A DNA stretch of 8,422 nt from NCBI GenBank assembly GCA_009777435.1, contig WRLW01000056.1, forward strand, positions 1 to 8,422, written 5' to 3'. Origin of the DNA: Oscillospiraceae bacterium. Lineage in GTDB: Bacteria; Bacillota; Clostridia; Oscillospirales; UBA929. Positions within the stretch are counted from its first letter, which is position 1, and each line of letters opens with the position of its first letter. The position numbers and the translations under genes were made by a program. The notes under the pieces are model-generated. The model searched no databases. It saw only the letters and a list, made by a program, of their open reading frames with translations, and was not told the DNA's origin. This document shows positions 1 to 6,513 of the stretch, piece by piece.

Positions 1-761
1 TGCCCGACATATCCAACAGCCTGTCCGTCAGACTGGAGGCCATAATCGTGGCCGCGCCGTCCGAGCTTCAGGAATTCCTGCGCTCAAGCGCGGACAGGCT
101 CTTGCGCGACGGAATATCCATACCGTCCTCCCTTTACACTTGGTTAGGCGGCATGGCGACAGGCATCGCGAGCGCGCTGCCGGCCGCCATGCTGTTCATA
201 GTCGCGCTAACGCTGTCGATGTACATGATTTCGTCCGATTACCTGCGCGTCGCGGGCTTTCTGGTAAAGCAGCTGCCGCCGAAATGGCGGCAGCGCGTGC
301 TGGAATCAAAAAACCATATGACGGCCACCTTGGGCAAATGGCTAAAGGCTCAATGCTCGCTGGCGGGCGTCACGTCCACTCAGGCGCTGGCCGGACTGCT
401 CATACTGCGCGTCGATTACGCGCTGATAATAACCATTGTAATCGCCATAGTGGACTTACTGCCCGTCGTCGGAAGCGGCACGGTTCTGATACCGTGGGGC
501 GCCGTCTGCCTGCTGATAGGCGACGTGCGGCGCGGCGCCGGGCTGATGGTCTTATGGGCTGTTATAACCGTCGTGCGCGGCGTTATGGAGCCTCGGCTGG
601 TAGGACGCCACATCGGCCTGCACCCACTCGCTTCGCTGATATGTATGTACGCCGGGTTTAAGCTGATGGGCGTAGCCGGTATGCTGCTGTTTCCGATGCT
701 CGCCGTTTTACTCGCGCAGCTTCAGGAGTGGGAGTATGTGAAGCTGTGGAAAAGGGAGTAG
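1..761 (+). CDS. ytvI: YtvI-like sporulation integral membrane protein (AI-2E/PerM family), 5'-truncated
   Basis: This is the C-terminal part of a polytopic membrane protein. The reading frame (first full codon at base 3) is open through the window edge, so the true start lies outside and the GTG at 48 is only an internal codon. The visible 252 residues have several hydrophobic segments (about 50-77, 118-135, 140-172, 178-193 and 207-242 of the fragment). They include two blocks typical of AI-2E family transporters of the YtvI type: DLLPVVGSGTVLIPW at about 151-165 and EPRLVGRHIGLHPL at about 196-209. YtvI-like proteins are common in endospore formers and are annotated as sporulation integral membrane proteins; their transport substrate is not established. 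The C-terminus is a short charged tail (EWEYVKLWKRE). The TAG stop ends at 761, directly abutting the stop codon of the convergent pullulanase gene. No functional link to the sugar genes is evident. Confidence 0.85.
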   Translation, partial: PDISNSLSVRLEAIIVAAPSELQEFLRSSADRLLRDGISIPSSLYTWLGGMATGIASALPAAMLFIVALTLSMYMISSDYLRVAGFLVKQLPPKWRQRVLESKNHMTATLGKWLKAQCSLAGVTSTQALAGLLILRVDYALIITIVIAIVDLLPVVGSGTVLIPWGAVCLLIGDVRRGAGLMVLWAVITVVRGVMEPRLVGRHIGLHPLASLICMYAGFKLMGVAGMLLFPMLAVLLAQLQEWEYVKLWKRE

Positions 762-3700
762 TCAAGAGGAAGCGCCGCCCGTCCGCTTGCGGCGTAAAAA
801 CACCCCAATGGCCGCCGCGAGCGCCGCCAATATAACTCCTGTCAGAATCAGCGCGACAGGCCCGGGGCCATATTTTTCGTCCCCTGTACCCGTTTCGGGA
901 GCCGCGGCCGTTCCGTCCCCGTCGCGCTGGGCCAGCACAAAGCCCGTGAGCGGAGGCAGAATCAGTTCGTCATTTTCCACACGCCCGGCAGCCTCGGTTC
1001 CGGCGCCCTCGCCGTTAACGAGAATATCCCATCCCTCCGCCGGCAGCGTAACAATATGATCGGTGCTGTCGGTGTTGACGGCTACCAGCAATGTCTGCCC
1101 GCCCCCGGCGGTCTCAAGCGTATACGCCAGCAGGCGCGGTTCGGTCGGCAAAAAGGTTATGGCGTCCGCGATTTCGTCCGCCGTCCGCAGACGGAAATGG
1201 GGATAGGCTTTCCGAAGGGCAATCAGGCCCTTGTAGTATTCAAACAAATCGTTGTATTCGGATTTCCGTCCCCATTCCAGACGGTTGATGGCGTCCGGTG
1301 ATTTATAGCTGTTATGATCCCCGTATTTTGTCCGCGCGAACTCCTCGCCCGCCTGAAAGAACGGGATCCCCTGTGAGCTAAAGACTAAAAGCGCCGAGAG
1401 CTTGTTCATGCGAAGATATTCAGCCTCACCTAAATCAGGGCGCGAGGCTTTGAATTTATCCCAAAGGGTAAGGTTGTCATGAGCCGACGCGTAGGTGATG
1501 GTCTGCGAAGGGGCCGCCGCCCACGGCGCGTCCGAATAGGAGACCTTAGAATAGTCCACTTGCGGGTGGAGGCAGGAGGCGGCTATGCCAAACATAACGT
1601 CCTCACGCCTGCCTAAGTTGCCGCCCACAAATCCCGGCTCGGTCTCGTTAAAGACATGCCCCTTGATCCCGTCCCGGATATCGTCGGAAAAAGCGGCGAT
1701 CCGCTCATTAAGCATGGAGGTATTCGCCTTGTTTGCCTGAAGCTCCTCGGCAAGGGGCGTACCGCCCGCGTGCCAGCCCTCGCCGTAAACTAAGATGGTG
1801 GGGTCTATTTCATCCAGCGCGGCGCGGACGGCGTTCATGGTCTCTATATCGTGCAGGGCCATCAGGTCAAAGCGGAACCCGTCGATGTGATATTCCTTCG
1901 CCCAGTATATCACCGAGTCAACAATCAGCTTGCGCACCATCGCCCGCTCCGAGGCCGTCTCATTGCCGCAGCCGGAGCCGTTGGCAAAACCGCCCGCGTC
2001 GTTCATACGGTAGTAATATTCCGGCGTCAGCTTGTTCAGATTACTGTCGGCCGTCGCGCCCGTGTGGTTGTAAACCACGTCCATCACGACCCGCAGCCCG
2101 TTTTTGTGCAGGCTCTGCACCATCCGCTTAAACTCAGTTATCCGCACATGGCCGTTATAAGGGTCGGTGGAATATGAGCCTTCCGGCAGGTTGTAGTTTT
2201 CGGGGTCATATCCCCAGTTGAAATCGTTCCGCTCCAAAAATCTTTCGTCGATACTGCGATAGTCAAAGACAGGCAGTAAATGCACATGGGTCACGCCAAG
2301 CTCAACCATATGGTCAATCCCGGTCGCAAGCCCTTCGGGGCTTTTTGTCCCCTCCTCTGTAAAGGCTAAATACTTGCCTTTGTTGGCTATGCCCGAGCTT
2401 TCGGACATTGACAAATCGCGGACATGCAGTTCATATATAACGGCGTCGGTGGGATGCTCAAAGGGCGGGGCTTTGTCGTTCTCCCAGCCGGGCGGGTCGG
2501 CCGAGGGCAGGTTTACGACCATACCGCGCTTGCCGTTGACGCCGGCCGCTCTGGCGTAAGGGTCAACGGCCTCATTCTCCGCGCCGTTAACGTTTACGGT
2601 ATAGGTGTAGTAAACGCCGTCGAGGTCTCCCGGCTTTACCGCCTCCCAAACGCCGCTTCCCTTGCGCTCCATATCTATGATTTCCGACGCGTCGGACTTA
2701 TCTCCGTCGGGATAAAGATTCACGCGGGCATTGACCGCCGTCGGCGCCCAGAGCCGGAAGGTGGTTTCGCTTTGTGTGTAAAGCGCTCCGAGTTCACCGT
2801 CGAAAGTATACATCCCCTCAAACCCCTCACTCGAGAACAGGGCGCTGCTCAACGCGACGCCAAGCTCCCCGTATCCCTCAAACGCGGCGGTATACATTTC
2901 GGAAAGGGAAAAAGCTCCGCCGCCGGGCGACATGACAAAGGCCGTCGCGTAGCCCGGTTCTATCTCGCCGTAGACCGGATCAACAAGCTCCGCCGCCGGC
3001 GCGCCCGCGCCGGCGATATTTCCGCCCGCGTCGAGTACCGCGCCGAATCCTTCGGCGCCGGCGAGCGTGAGCGGGTATGACAGCCTTATGAATATTTCCT
3101 CAGGGCTGCCGAGACGGGCTTCGGTTATTCTTTTCTCCAAAGAGAGTTCATCCTCCGCGTAGCCCGGGCGGCTCCGCCCCTGCACAATATAAATATTAAG
3201 GATATATTCCCCCTCCCCTGCCGGGAGGGCCTTGCCTGTCTGTATCTCAAACTCGTCGCTTCCGGCTGTAAAGGTAAGCTTCTGCCTGCTGTTTACGCCG
3301 TTCAGATAGCTCCTGTAGGTCACGCCGAACTCGCTCGCGCCGGTATCTTGCACGGAGACCGCCGCGCCGTCAAGGAGAAAATACGGCTCGTCCAGTTCAT
3401 AAGCGCCGTCGTAGCGGTGACGGTGTACGTTGATTTCCAGCGCGTCAAACTCCATGGTTACGCCATAGCCCTCCGGCGGGTCATATAAAAATTCCGATTC
3501 CCCGGTAAAAACCCATATCTCACTGCCAAGCGTCAAGTCAATAAAGCGATCCTCCGACACGTCCTTTTCCCATGAGTCGGTGCGCACAATAAAGCCGACG
3601 CTGGTATCCACGCCGGATACCGTAAACGAGGCGACCTTCCCGAAATCATCCTCGCCGTTGAAGGGATAGGCGGCGCCGTCCTTTCCGGCGGCCCACGACC

Positions 3701-3836
3701 ATATGTTCCACTTTTCATAGTCGCCGTCGCCGCGCTGGTAGTGTATGATAATTTCCGCGTCCGCGGCCCGCGAAACGACGGGCGCGCACACCACCAGCAG
3801 CAGGGCCGCGAGACACAGCGATATCGTCCGTTTCAT
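762..3836 (-). CDS. pulA: Secreted, surface-anchored type I pullulanase (GH13) with CBM41 and CBM48
   Basis: This enzyme hydrolyses alpha-1,6 branches in pullulan and branched alpha-glucans. The start at 3836 is chosen because AGGAGGGTG lies a few bases upstream on the minus strand and it opens with a clear signal peptide (MKRTISLCLAALLLVV, cleavage near A24-A27); an in-frame ATG at 3878 would sit at the predicted transcription start, without a ribosome site. The product is 1024 residues. Domains in order: CBM41 starch-binding at about 28-117 (IIIHYQRGDGDYEKWNIWSW, then VGFIVR and EKDV..DRFIDL); an unassigned, probably beta-rich stretch at about 120-235; a pullulanase N2-like stretch at about 237-345; CBM48 at about 355-450 (FRLWAPTA); then the GH13 barrel. 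Type I signature FNWGYDP is at 539-545, region I DVVYNH at 586-591, nucleophile Asp657 in GFRFD, acid/base Glu686 in YGEGW, and Asp787 in SAHDN, so all catalytic residues are present. The C-terminus has a PETGTGD stretch (980-986), a membrane span (about 991-1013) and RRKR tail, indicating tethering to the cell surface. Confidence 0.95.
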   Translation of the reverse strand: MKRTISLCLAALLLVVCAPVVSRAADAEIIIHYQRGDGDYEKWNIWSWAAGKDGAAYPFNGEDDFGKVASFTVSGVDTSVGFIVRTDSWEKDVSEDRFIDLTLGSEIWVFTGESEFLYDPPEGYGVTMEFDALEINVHRHRYDGAYELDEPYFLLDGAAVSVQDTGASEFGVTYRSYLNGVNSRQKLTFTAGSDEFEIQTGKALPAGEGEYILNIYIVQGRSRPGYAEDELSLEKRITEARLGSPEEIFIRLSYPLTLAGAEGFGAVLDAGGNIAGAGAPAAELVDPVYGEIEPGYATAFVMSPGGGAFSLSEMYTAAFEGYGELGVALSSALFSSEGFEGMYTFDGELGALYTQSETTFRLWAPTAVNARVNLYPDGDKSDASEIIDMERKGSGVWEAVKPGDLDGVYYTYTVNVNGAENEAVDPYARAAGVNGKRGMVVNLPSADPPGWENDKAPPFEHPTDAVIYELHVRDLSMSESSGIANKGKYLAFTEEGTKSPEGLATGIDHMVELGVTHVHLLPVFDYRSIDERFLERNDFNWGYDPENYNLPEGSYSTDPYNGHVRITEFKRMVQSLHKNGLRVVMDVVYNHTGATADSNLNKLTPEYYYRMNDAGGFANGSGCGNETASERAMVRKLIVDSVIYWAKEYHIDGFRFDLMALHDIETMNAVRAALDEIDPTILVYGEGWHAGGTPLAEELQANKANTSMLNERIAAFSDDIRDGIKGHVFNETEPGFVGGNLGRREDVMFGIAASCLHPQVDYSKVSYSDAPWAAAPSQTITYASAHDNLTLWDKFKASRPDLGEAEYLRMNKLSALLVFSSQGIPFFQAGEEFARTKYGDHNSYKSPDAINRLEWGRKSEYNDLFEYYKGLIALRKAYPHFRLRTADEIADAITFLPTEPRLLAYTLETAGGGQTLLVAVNTDSTDHIVTLPAEGWDILVNGEGAGTEAAGRVENDELILPPLTGFVLAQRDGDGTAAAPETGTGDEKYGPGPVALILTGVILAALAAAIGVFLRRKRTGGASS

Positions 3837-3860
3837 GAAAAACACCCTCCTACACAGTCT

Positions 3861-3875
3861 TGGGAACGTTTCCGA
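3861..3875 (-). promoter_or_regulatory. LacI/CcpA-type operator at the pullulanase transcription start
   Basis: On the minus strand the site reads TCGGAAACGTTCCCA. It has the central CG flanked by AA/TT typical of LacI-GalR family operators. It fits the Gram-positive catabolite-responsive element pattern WTGNAANCGNWNNCW at all but one fixed position (C instead of the first T). It begins about 8 bases downstream of the -10 box, so a bound repressor would cover the start of transcription. The same core occurs at 4000-4014 in front of the regulator gene. Either the local LacI-type protein or CcpA could bind it; the sequence cannot separate these. Confidence 0.65.
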
Positions 3876-3883
3876 CAATACTT

Positions 3884-3912
3884 ACTGTACCACGAGATAT
3901 GCCCTTTGTCAA
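3884..3912 (-). promoter_or_regulatory. Predicted sigma-A promoter of the pullulanase gene
   Basis: On the minus strand a perfect -35 TTGACA (3912 to 3907) is followed by a 17-base spacer and a -10 TACAGT (3889 to 3884, four of six consensus bases). The start of transcription would fall near 3877, leaving a leader of about 40 bases with the AGGAGGGTG ribosome site. The promoter faces away from the LacI-family gene promoter, with 54 bases between the two -35 boxes. This is a prediction from sequence only. Confidence 0.7.
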
Positions 3913-3966
3913 TGCTTTGCCGTGGCGAACGAGAATATATTTTGTTCTATTTGCACAAAATTACTC

Positions 3967-3994
3967 TTGACATATATAAAATTCATGCTATAAT
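3967..3994 (+). promoter_or_regulatory. Predicted sigma-A promoter of the LacI-family regulator gene
   Basis: This is a consensus promoter: -35 TTGACA at 3967-3972, a 16-base spacer, and -10 TATAAT at 3989-3994 preceded by TGC, giving an extended -10. Transcription would begin near 4001. It is the strongest-looking promoter in the window and could also drive the downstream transport genes by read-through, since no terminator is visible after the regulator gene. Confidence 0.8.
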
Positions 3995-3999
3995 GGTAC

Positions 4000-4014
4000 A
4001 TGGAAGCGTTACCG
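4000..4014 (+). promoter_or_regulatory. LacI/CcpA-type operator at the regulator's transcription start
   Basis: The site ATGGAAGCGTTACCG matches the cre pattern WTGNAANCGNWNNCW at all but its last fixed position. It shares ten of fifteen bases (GGAA-N-CGTT-N-CC) with the operator at 3861-3875 on the opposite strand. It starts five bases after the -10 box and overlaps the predicted transcription start, a typical roadblock or autorepression position. The centres of the two operators are 140 bases apart, so looping between them is conceivable. Confidence 0.65.
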
Positions 4015-4047
4015 GAGAATTTGCCGGTCTTACTCGGAGGAAAGTAT

Positions 4048-5055
4048 ATGCAGGAGAATGTGAATATTTATGACATCGCGAAATATTCAGGGGTAAGCAC
4101 AAGCACCGTTTCAAGGGTTCTTAACGGGCACCGGGATGTCAGCCTTAAAACGCGCGCCCTCGTGCTGCAAACAATTAAGGACTACGCTTATATCCCAAAC
4201 AACAGCGCCCGGAACCTCCCCTGCTCGTCTACCAAGGCCGTTGGGGTGGTCGTGGCCGGGGTCACAAACCCGTTTTTCGCTTATATGATCTCCATCATAC
4301 AGACGGAGCTTAAGAAAAACAGCTACATGACCATCCTCCAAAATCACGACCCGAAATCAGACGCCGACATAGTGGACACGGCGGTTGGTCTATACAAGGA
4401 AAAGCGCCCGGAGGGCTTGCTGTTTTTGGGCGGCGACTTCGAGAGGAAGCACCAGATGCTGCGCCTTGTTAAGATACCGATAGTTCTGGTTACTACTACG
4501 ATCCGCGCCGAGTGTGAGCGCTCATGGTTTTCCAGCATAACCGTCGATGACGAGCGCGAGGCTTTCAATATAGCGAACTATATCTGCAGTAAGGGTCATA
4601 AGCGCATAGCGGTTATCGGCAACCACCTGCTGCGCAAAAAAGGGCTTGACGACGCCTTGCGTGAGCGAGGCATAAGCGCGGCGGAAATTCGTATTGAGTA
4701 TGGGGTGGCCTTTTCTTACGAGGCCGGCTATTTGGCGGCAAAAAGGCTTTTGGAAAGCGGCTCGTACACCTGTATACTGTGCTTTACCGATATTTTAGCC
4801 ATCGGAGCCATGAAGGCGATCCGGGAAAAGGGTCTTGATATACCCGGCGACATATCCGTTATAGGCTTTGACGGTATTGAAATCGGCGAATATGTCAGCC
4901 CCATGCTTACCACGGTTAAGCAGCCCGCCGAGGGAATGGCCAGACAGAGCGTCTCGGTTCTGTTCGGGGCCATGCAGTACGACGCGCCGCATATGCACAT
5001 GGTCATGCCGACCACGTTGATAGAAGGGGGAAGCTTCGGCCCTGCCGCCGAATAA
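4048..5055 (+). CDS. LacI/GalR-family transcriptional regulator of alpha-glucan utilisation
   Basis: This is a sugar-responsive DNA-binding regulator of 335 residues, the usual family length. The start at 4048 is chosen because GGAGG lies at 4036-4040 and the product begins at the conserved NIYDIAKYSGVSTSTVSRVLNG helix-turn-helix (about residues 6-27). An in-frame ATG at 4000 coincides with the predicted transcription start and operator, so it is unlikely to be used. The hinge follows (YIPNNSARNLPCSSTKAVGVV, about 48-68), with the intercalating leucine at 57; a proline and a cysteine sit just after it, which is slightly unusual. The rest is a periplasmic-binding-protein-like effector domain (FTDILAIGAM about 246-255; VIGFDGIEIGEYVSPMLTTV about 271-290). 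Its position between pullulanase and maltodextrin transport genes suggests a MalR-like role with a maltose or maltodextrin effector; the effector cannot be read from sequence. Autoregulation is suggested by the operator at its own promoter. Confidence 0.9.
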   Translation: MQENVNIYDIAKYSGVSTSTVSRVLNGHRDVSLKTRALVLQTIKDYAYIPNNSARNLPCSSTKAVGVVVAGVTNPFFAYMISIIQTELKKNSYMTILQNHDPKSDADIVDTAVGLYKEKRPEGLLFLGGDFERKHQMLRLVKIPIVLVTTTIRAECERSWFSSITVDDEREAFNIANYICSKGHKRIAVIGNHLLRKKGLDDALRERGISAAEIRIEYGVAFSYEAGYLAAKRLLESGSYTCILCFTDILAIGAMKAIREKGLDIPGDISVIGFDGIEIGEYVSPMLTTVKQPAEGMARQSVSVLFGAMQYDAPHMHMVMPTTLIEGGSFGPAAE

Positions 5056-5088
5056 TCGCCGTCAGCGCGATTCCCATTTTGTTTGCTG

Positions 5089-5110
5089 TTTTTACGCGAT
5101 AGCGTAAAAA
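5089..5110. promoter_or_regulatory. Perfect 9-base inverted repeat upstream of the binding-protein gene
   Basis: TTTTTACGC (5089-5097), a GATA centre, then GCGTAAAAA (5102-5110) form a perfect palindrome in the gap between the regulator and the binding-protein gene. No T-run follows the second arm on either strand, so it does not look like an intrinsic terminator. It overlaps a weak possible promoter (TTTACG at 5091-5096, 16-base spacer, GACAAT at 5113-5118), which favours an operator. It does not match the GGAA-N-CGTT-N-CC operators of the divergent region, so a different protein or a different binding mode may be involved. The function is inferred from position and symmetry only. Confidence 0.45.
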
Positions 5111-5121
5111 TGGACAATATA

Positions 5122-5135
5122 GGGGCAAACGCCCC
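5122..5135 (+). other. Small GC hairpin just upstream of the binding-protein ribosome site
   Basis: GGGGC (5122-5126), loop AAAC and GCCCC (5131-5135) can form a five-base-pair stem. It ends four bases before the AGAAGG ribosome binding site (5140-5145) of the binding-protein gene. It could protect the mRNA 5' end or tune translation, but such a short stem may be incidental. Confidence 0.3.
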
Positions 5136-5152
5136 GGAAAGAAGGCGAAATT

Positions 5153-6448
5153 ATGAAAAAACTGCTTGCCCTCACCCTTGCCGCCTTGATGGTGCTGGCT
5201 TTTGCCGCGGGCTGCGCCAGCGAAAGCCCTGCACCGCCCGCATCAGGAGGAAACGATAACAACGCATCGAGCGGCGGCGGCAACGACAACCAAGCCGGAA
5301 GCGGAGGCGGAGGCGACCTCACAGAGGACAAAATAACGCTGAAGTTCTGGGAATCCGAGACAGAAGGCTCCGTATTTATGAAATACGCGGCCGAAGAGTT
5401 CACCAAGCTGTACCCCAACATTGAGTTTGAGTTTGAACCCGTCGCGCATACCGACGCCACACAGAAAATCATACTTGACGGCCCGGCCGGCGTAGGCCCC
5501 GACGTATTCGCCATCCCCCATGACATGCTCGGCGCCAATGTCAGCGGCGGCACAGTGCTGCCCAGCCCCAACGCCGGCTATGTCCAGAACAACTTCGTAT
5601 CCGCCGCGGTTACCGGCGCCACATATGGCGGGACGGTCTACGGCTACCCGATGGCCATCGAAACCTATGCCCTGTTCTACAACAAGGACATCCTTCCCGA
5701 GCCTCCGACGACTTGGGATGAGGTCATCGACTTCGCGGCAACCTACAATGACCCGAGCGACAACAAATACGCCATCGTTTGGGAAACCAGCAACGCCTAT
5801 TTTGACTACATCTTCTTCAGCGGCCACGGTTCTTTCCTGTTCGGCCCCAGCGGCGACGACAGAACCCAGCACAGCATAAACGCTCCCAACACCATAAAAG
5901 CGGTCGAGCTGTTTAAGAGCCTTCGCTCCATCCTTGACGTGCCGTCAGGCGACCTGAGCGGCGACTTCTGCAACAGCGCGTTCGAGAGCGGAAAGGCCGC
6001 CATGTATATCGTTGGGCCTTGGCGTATTCAGGACTGCAAGGACTCGGGCATTAACTTCGGCATCACAACCCTTCCCATATTCCCCGGCGAGTCCTCGCCG
6101 CCCGCGTCCTTCTCCGGCGTCCGCCTGATGTGCATCTCGGCGTTCTCCAATCATCCGGCCGAAGCCGCCGCTTTCCTTGAGTTCTGCACCTCCAATGAAA
6201 TGGCTCTCAAGCGCTTTGAAATGATCAGCCAGATCCCCGCCCGTTCGGATGTAACCGTCGATGACGAATACTCCGCCGGCATCTTGGCGCAAGCCGCCTA
6301 CGCGTTCCCCATGCCCGCCATTCCCGAGATGGGACAATACTGGCAGGCAATGGGCGCGGCTTACAGTAACATTTGGGACGGCGCCGACGTTGTCGGTGAA
6401 TTGAACGCCGCGACCGAAGTTATGGAAGCCACCATCGCCGAAAGCTAA
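5153..6448 (+). CDS. malE: Maltodextrin-type ABC transporter substrate-binding lipoprotein
   Basis: This is an extracellular sugar-binding lipoprotein of 431 residues that delivers substrate to the permeases encoded next. It has a lipoprotein signal peptide (MKKLLALTLAALMVL) with lipobox FAAGC, lipidated Cys21. A flexible Gly/Ser/Asn linker at about 22-57 contains a near-tandem repeat (GGNDNNASSG, GGNDNQAGSG). The binding domain carries MalE-type signatures: GPDVFAIPHDMLG at 115-127, YGYPMAIETYALFYNKDIL at 163-181 followed by PPTTWDEV, SAFESGKAAMYIVGPW at 275-290, and PAIPEMGQYW at 388-397. Trp290 and Trp397 align with sugar-stacking aromatics of E. coli maltose-binding protein (Trp230 and Trp340) by local motif. 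AGAAGG at 5140-5145 is the ribosome site. The neighbouring pullulanase and MalF/MalG permeases support maltodextrin as substrate; cyclodextrin or another alpha-glucan is possible. Confidence 0.9.
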   Translation: MKKLLALTLAALMVLAFAAGCASESPAPPASGGNDNNASSGGGNDNQAGSGGGGDLTEDKITLKFWESETEGSVFMKYAAEEFTKLYPNIEFEFEPVAHTDATQKIILDGPAGVGPDVFAIPHDMLGANVSGGTVLPSPNAGYVQNNFVSAAVTGATYGGTVYGYPMAIETYALFYNKDILPEPPTTWDEVIDFAATYNDPSDNKYAIVWETSNAYFDYIFFSGHGSFLFGPSGDDRTQHSINAPNTIKAVELFKSLRSILDVPSGDLSGDFCNSAFESGKAAMYIVGPWRIQDCKDSGINFGITTLPIFPGESSPPASFSGVRLMCISAFSNHPAEAAAFLEFCTSNEMALKRFEMISQIPARSDVTVDDEYSAGILAQAAYAFPMPAIPEMGQYWQAMGAAYSNIWDGADVVGELNAATEVMEATIAES

Positions 6449-6449
6449 C

Positions 6450-6498
6450 TCAATATGATTGCTGCGGGACGCCTTAAACGGCGTCCCTGGCATATTGA
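6450..6498 (+). other. Nested intercistronic stem-loop between binding protein and first permease
   Basis: Two perfect eight-base inverted repeats are nested. The inner pair is GGGACGCC (6466-6473) and GGCGTCCC (6480-6487) with loop TTAAAC. The outer pair is TCAATATG (6450-6457) and CATATTGA (6491-6498). The structure starts one base after the binding-protein stop codon and ends just before the GGAGGG ribosome site (6501-6506) of the permease gene. There is no U-run, so full termination is unlikely. In other binding-protein-dependent operons, hairpins at this junction stabilise the upstream mRNA and lower permease expression; the same role is inferred here. Confidence 0.65.
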
Positions 6499-6513
6499 TC
6501 GGAGGGTTCGCCA

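Noticed and set aside
140..661. A 173-codon plus-strand open frame overlapping the ytvI-like gene
   Set aside because: Its Arg/Ala/Gly/His-rich product is a frame-shifted shadow of the real membrane protein, which has conserved family motifs.
2424..3080. A 218-codon plus-strand open frame, and others at 1733-2177, inside the pullulanase region
   Set aside because: They are antisense to a well-supported pullulanase, have no recognisable domain, and their composition is that expected from the complement of GC-rich codons.
4011..4028. ACCGG/CCGGT five-base stem in the regulator leader
   Set aside because: The stem is short with an eight-base loop and overlaps the operator; it is too weak to support a riboswitch or attenuator.
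3741..4073. Plus-strand open frames across the divergent control region
   Set aside because: They overlap the pullulanase signal peptide, both promoters and the regulator start in other frames, lack a plausible ribosome site and family similarity.
5092..5872. Long minus-strand open frames opposite the binding-protein gene
   Set aside because: They lie antisense to a clear MalE-type coding region with intact motifs, and their residue content is low-complexity Ser/Pro/Ala or Val/Gly from the complementary strand.
6466..6487. Intrinsic terminator after the binding-protein gene
   Set aside because: The stem is strong, but no U-run follows and the permease ribosome site comes straight after, so it is described as an intercistronic hairpin instead.
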